From contig NC_135549.1 in assembly GCF_964340395.1 (NCBI RefSeq), forward strand, positions 31,253,332 to 31,317,331: a stretch of DNA of 64,000 bases, given 5' to 3'. Both the position numbers and the translations under genes were made by a program. The DNA comes from Glandiceps talaboti (taxonomy: Eukaryota; Hemichordata; Enteropneusta; Spengelidae). Below the pieces are notes generated by a model. That model had not been told where the DNA came from, did not search any database, and saw nothing but the letters and a program-made list of their open reading frames with translations. Positions 60,686 to 64,000 of the stretch are shown in pieces (the stretch's first letter is position 1; every line of letters starts with the position of its first letter).

Positions 60686-63600
60686 ACCCCAATATGTAAT
60701 AATCAACCCAATATGTAATACTAACCCAATATGTAATAACGCCTTAACCCAATATGTAATACTAACCCAATATGTAATAACACCTTAACCCAATATGTAA
60801 TACTAACCCAATATGTAATAACGCCTTAACCCAATATGTAATACTAACCCAATATGTAATAACATCTTAACCCAATATGTAATAAACCTAAACCAATATG
60901 TTTTATCACTTAACACAGTATGTTTCACTAACCCAATATGCAATAATACCTTATACTAGTATGAAATACTAACCCAATATGTTTTGATACTTAAGTCAAT
61001 TTATTTCACTAACCCAATATGTAATAACACCTTAACCCAATATGTAATACTAACCCAATATGTAATAACGCCTTAACCCAATATGTAATACTAACCCAAT
61101 ATGTAATAACATCTTAACCCAATATGTAATAAACCTAAACCAATATGTTTTATTACTTAACACAGTATGTTTCACTAACCCAATATGTAATAATACCTTA
61201 TACTAGTATGAAATACTAACCCAATATGTTTTGACACTTAAGTCAATTTATTTCACTAACCCAATATGTAATAACACCTTAACCCAATATGTAATACTAA
61301 CCCAATATGTAATAACACCTTAACCCAATATGTAATACTAACCCAATATATAATAACGCCTTAACCCAATATGTAATACTAACCCAATATGTAATAAAGC
61401 CTTAACCCAATATGTAATACTAACCCAATATGTAATAACACCTTAACCCAATATGTAATACTAACCCAATATGTAATAACGCCTTAACCCAATATGTAAT
61501 ACTAACCCAATATGTAATAACATCTTAACCCAATATGTAATAAACCTAAACCAATATGTTTTATCACTTAACACAATATGTTTCACTAACCCAATATGTA
61601 ATAATACCTTATGCTAGTATGAAATACTAACCCGATATGTTTTGACACTTAAGTCAATTTATTTCACTAACCCAATATGTAATAACATCTTAACCCAATA
61701 TGTAATACTAACCCAATATGTAATAACGCCTTAACCCAATATGTAATACTAACCCAATATGTAATAACACCTTAACCCAATATGTAATACTAACCCAATA
61801 TGTAATAACACCTTAACCCAATATGTAATACTAACCCAATATGTAATAACACCTTAACCCAATATGTAATACTAACCCAATATGTAATAACGCCTTAACC
61901 CAATATGTAATACTAACCCAATATGTAATAACATCTTAACCCAATATGTAATAAACCTAAACCAATATGTTTTATCACTTAACACAGTACGTTTCACTAA
62001 CCCAATATCTAATAATACCTTATACTAGTATGAAATACTAACCCAATATGTTTTGACACTTAAGTCAATTTATTTCACTAACCCAATATGTAATAACACA
62101 TTAACCCAATATGTAATACTAACCCAATATGTAATAACACCTTAACCCAATATGTAATACTAACCCAATATGTAATAACGCCTTAACCCAATATGTAATA
62201 CTAACCCAATATGTAATAACGCCTTAACCCAATATGTAATACTAACCCAATATGTAATAACACCTTAACCCAATATGTAATACTAACCCAATATGTAATA
62301 ACGCCTTAACCCAATATGTAATACTAACCCAATATGTAATAACATCTTAACCCAATATGTAATAAACCTAAACCAATATGTTTTATCACTTAACACAATA
62401 TGTTTCACTAACCCAATATGTAATAATACCTTATACTAGTATGAAATACTAACCCGATAGGTTTTGACACTTAAGTCAATTTATTTCACTAACCTAATAT
62501 GTAATAACACCTTAACCCAATATGTAATACTAACCCAATATGTAATAACACCTTAACCCAATATGTAATACGAACCCAATATGTAATAACGCCTTAACCC
62601 AATATGTAATGCTAACCCAATATGTAATAACGCCTTAACCCAATATGTAATACTAACCCAATATGTAATAACACCTTAACCCAATATGTAATACTAACCC
62701 AATATGTAATAACGCCTTAACCCAATATGTAATACTAACCCAATATGTAATAACATCTTAACCCAATATGTAATAAACCTAAACCAATATGTTTTATCAC
62801 TTAACACAATATGTTTCACTAACCCAATATGTAATAATACCTTATACTAGTATGAAATACTAACCCAATATGTTTTGACACTTAAGTCAATTTATTTCAC
62901 TAACCCAATATGTAATAACGCCTTAACCCAATATGTAATACTAACCCAATATGTAATAACACGTTAACCAAATATGTAATACTAACCCAATATGTAATAA
63001 CACCTTAACCCAATATGTAATGCTAACCCAATATGTAATAACGCCTTAACCCAATATGTAATACTAACCCAATATGTAATAACGCCTTAACCCAATATGT
63101 AATACTAACCCAATATGTAATAACGCCTTAACCCAATATGTAATACTAACCCAATATGTAATAACATCTTAACCCAATATGTAATAAACCTAAACCAATA
63201 TGTTTTATCACTTAACACAATATTTTTCACTAACCCAATATGTAATAATATCTTAAACTAGTATGAAATACTAACCCAATATGTTTTGACGCTTAAATCA
63301 ATTTATTTCACTAACCCAATATGTAATAACATCTTAACCCAATATGTAATACTAACCCAATATGTAATAACACCTTAACCCAATATGTAATACTAACCCA
63401 ATATGTAATAACACCTTAACCCAATATGTAATACTAACCCAATATGTAATAACACCTTAACCCAATATGTAATACTAACCCAATATGTAATAACACCTTA
63501 ACCCAATATGTAATACTAACCCAATATGTAATAACACCTTAACCCAATATGTAATACTAACCCAATATGTAATAACGCCTTAACCCAATATGTAATACTA

Positions 63601-64000
63601 ACCCAATATGTAATAACACCTTAACCCAATATATAATACTAACCCAATATGTAATAACATCTTAACCCGATATGTAATAAACCTAAACCAATATGTTTTA
63701 ACACTTAACTCAATATGTTTCACTAATCCAATATGTAATAACACCTTAAACTAGTATGAAATACTAACCCAATATGTAATAACATGTTAACCCGATATGT
63801 AATAAACCTAAACCAATATGTTTTAACACTTAACTCAATATATTTCACTAACCCAATATGTAATAACACCTTAAACTAGTATGAAATACTAACCCAATAT
63901 GTAATAACATGTTAACCCGATATGTAATAAACCTAAACCAATATGTTTTAACACTTAACTCAATATATTTCACTAACCCAATATGTAATAACGCTCTAAC
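60686..64000. repeat. 41-bp satellite with 411-bp higher-order repeat
   Basis: The monomer is a 41-bp near-dimer: TTAACCCAATATGTAATAC plus TAACCCAATATGTAATAACGCC. Every few monomers a diverged block appears (AAACCTAAACCAATATGTTT, CACTTAACACAATATGTTTC, CTTATACTAGTATGAAATAC, TTAAGTCAATTTATTTC). The marker CCTAAACC recurs at 60887, 61134, 61545, 61956, 62367, 62778, 63189, 63682, 63807 and 63932. Spacings are 247, then 411 five times, 493, and 125 twice; 247 and 493 differ from 411 by four and two monomers. The array runs off the right edge. Confidence 0.97.

Overview
This window comes from an intron-rich, AT-rich animal nuclear genome. Coding exons are short, joined by GT-AG introns of 0.4 to 7.6 kb, and set in a dense background of microsatellites, minisatellites, a tRNA-derived SINE and foldback (long-inverted-repeat) DNA elements. 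A four-CCCH makorin and the repeat landscape suggest a marine invertebrate (lophotrochozoan or invertebrate deuterostome). The phylum cannot be settled from the sequence alone. No bacterial, organellar, CRISPR or rRNA features are present.

Three protein-coding genes can be assembled. (1) On the minus strand, 14986 to 1484, a five-exon gene encodes a 241-residue protein with a DUF4806-type C-terminal domain. Every exon junction is phase-compatible. A dispersed repeat starts at the base after its stop codon. (2) On the minus strand, 29680 to 28538, an intronless coding region encodes a 380-residue multipass membrane protein resembling the TMEM121 family, with an extra CxxC/CxxC pair and a charged tail. 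(3) On the plus strand, 35060 to 46443, a seven-exon gene encodes a 439-residue makorin E3 ubiquitin ligase (three CCCH fingers, makorin Cys-His segment, RING, fourth CCCH, acidic tail).

Layout: 1-15 kb is the DUF4806 gene, with a 2.05-kb MULE-like element in intron 2 and hairpin elements in introns 1 and 2. 15-28.5 kb has no recognised gene; it holds minisatellites, a 1-kb foldback, a 257-bp MITE and a 37-bp stray copy of makorin exon 2 beside a (TA)n tract. 28.5-34.5 kb holds the TMEM121-like gene and a 2.4-kb TTAA-flanked foldback. 35-46.4 kb is makorin, whose introns carry a dispersed repeat, a SINE, about 2.2 kb of 56-60-bp minisatellite, a (GA)75 tract 42 bp before an acceptor, a decayed antisense coding segment and a 100-nt hairpin. 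46.4-60.6 kb is intergenic, with 23-bp and 30-bp minisatellites, a 2.1-kb tandem duplication of a foldback repeat, and a 343-bp near-perfect palindrome. From 60.68 kb to the end runs a 41-bp satellite with an exact 411-bp higher-order period.

The three genes show no functional coupling. I do not see a convincing new biological system. The most notable items are the repeat abutting the DUF4806 stop codon, the stray makorin exon fragment, the satellite's higher-order structure, and several long inverted repeats that could form double-stranded RNA if transcribed.
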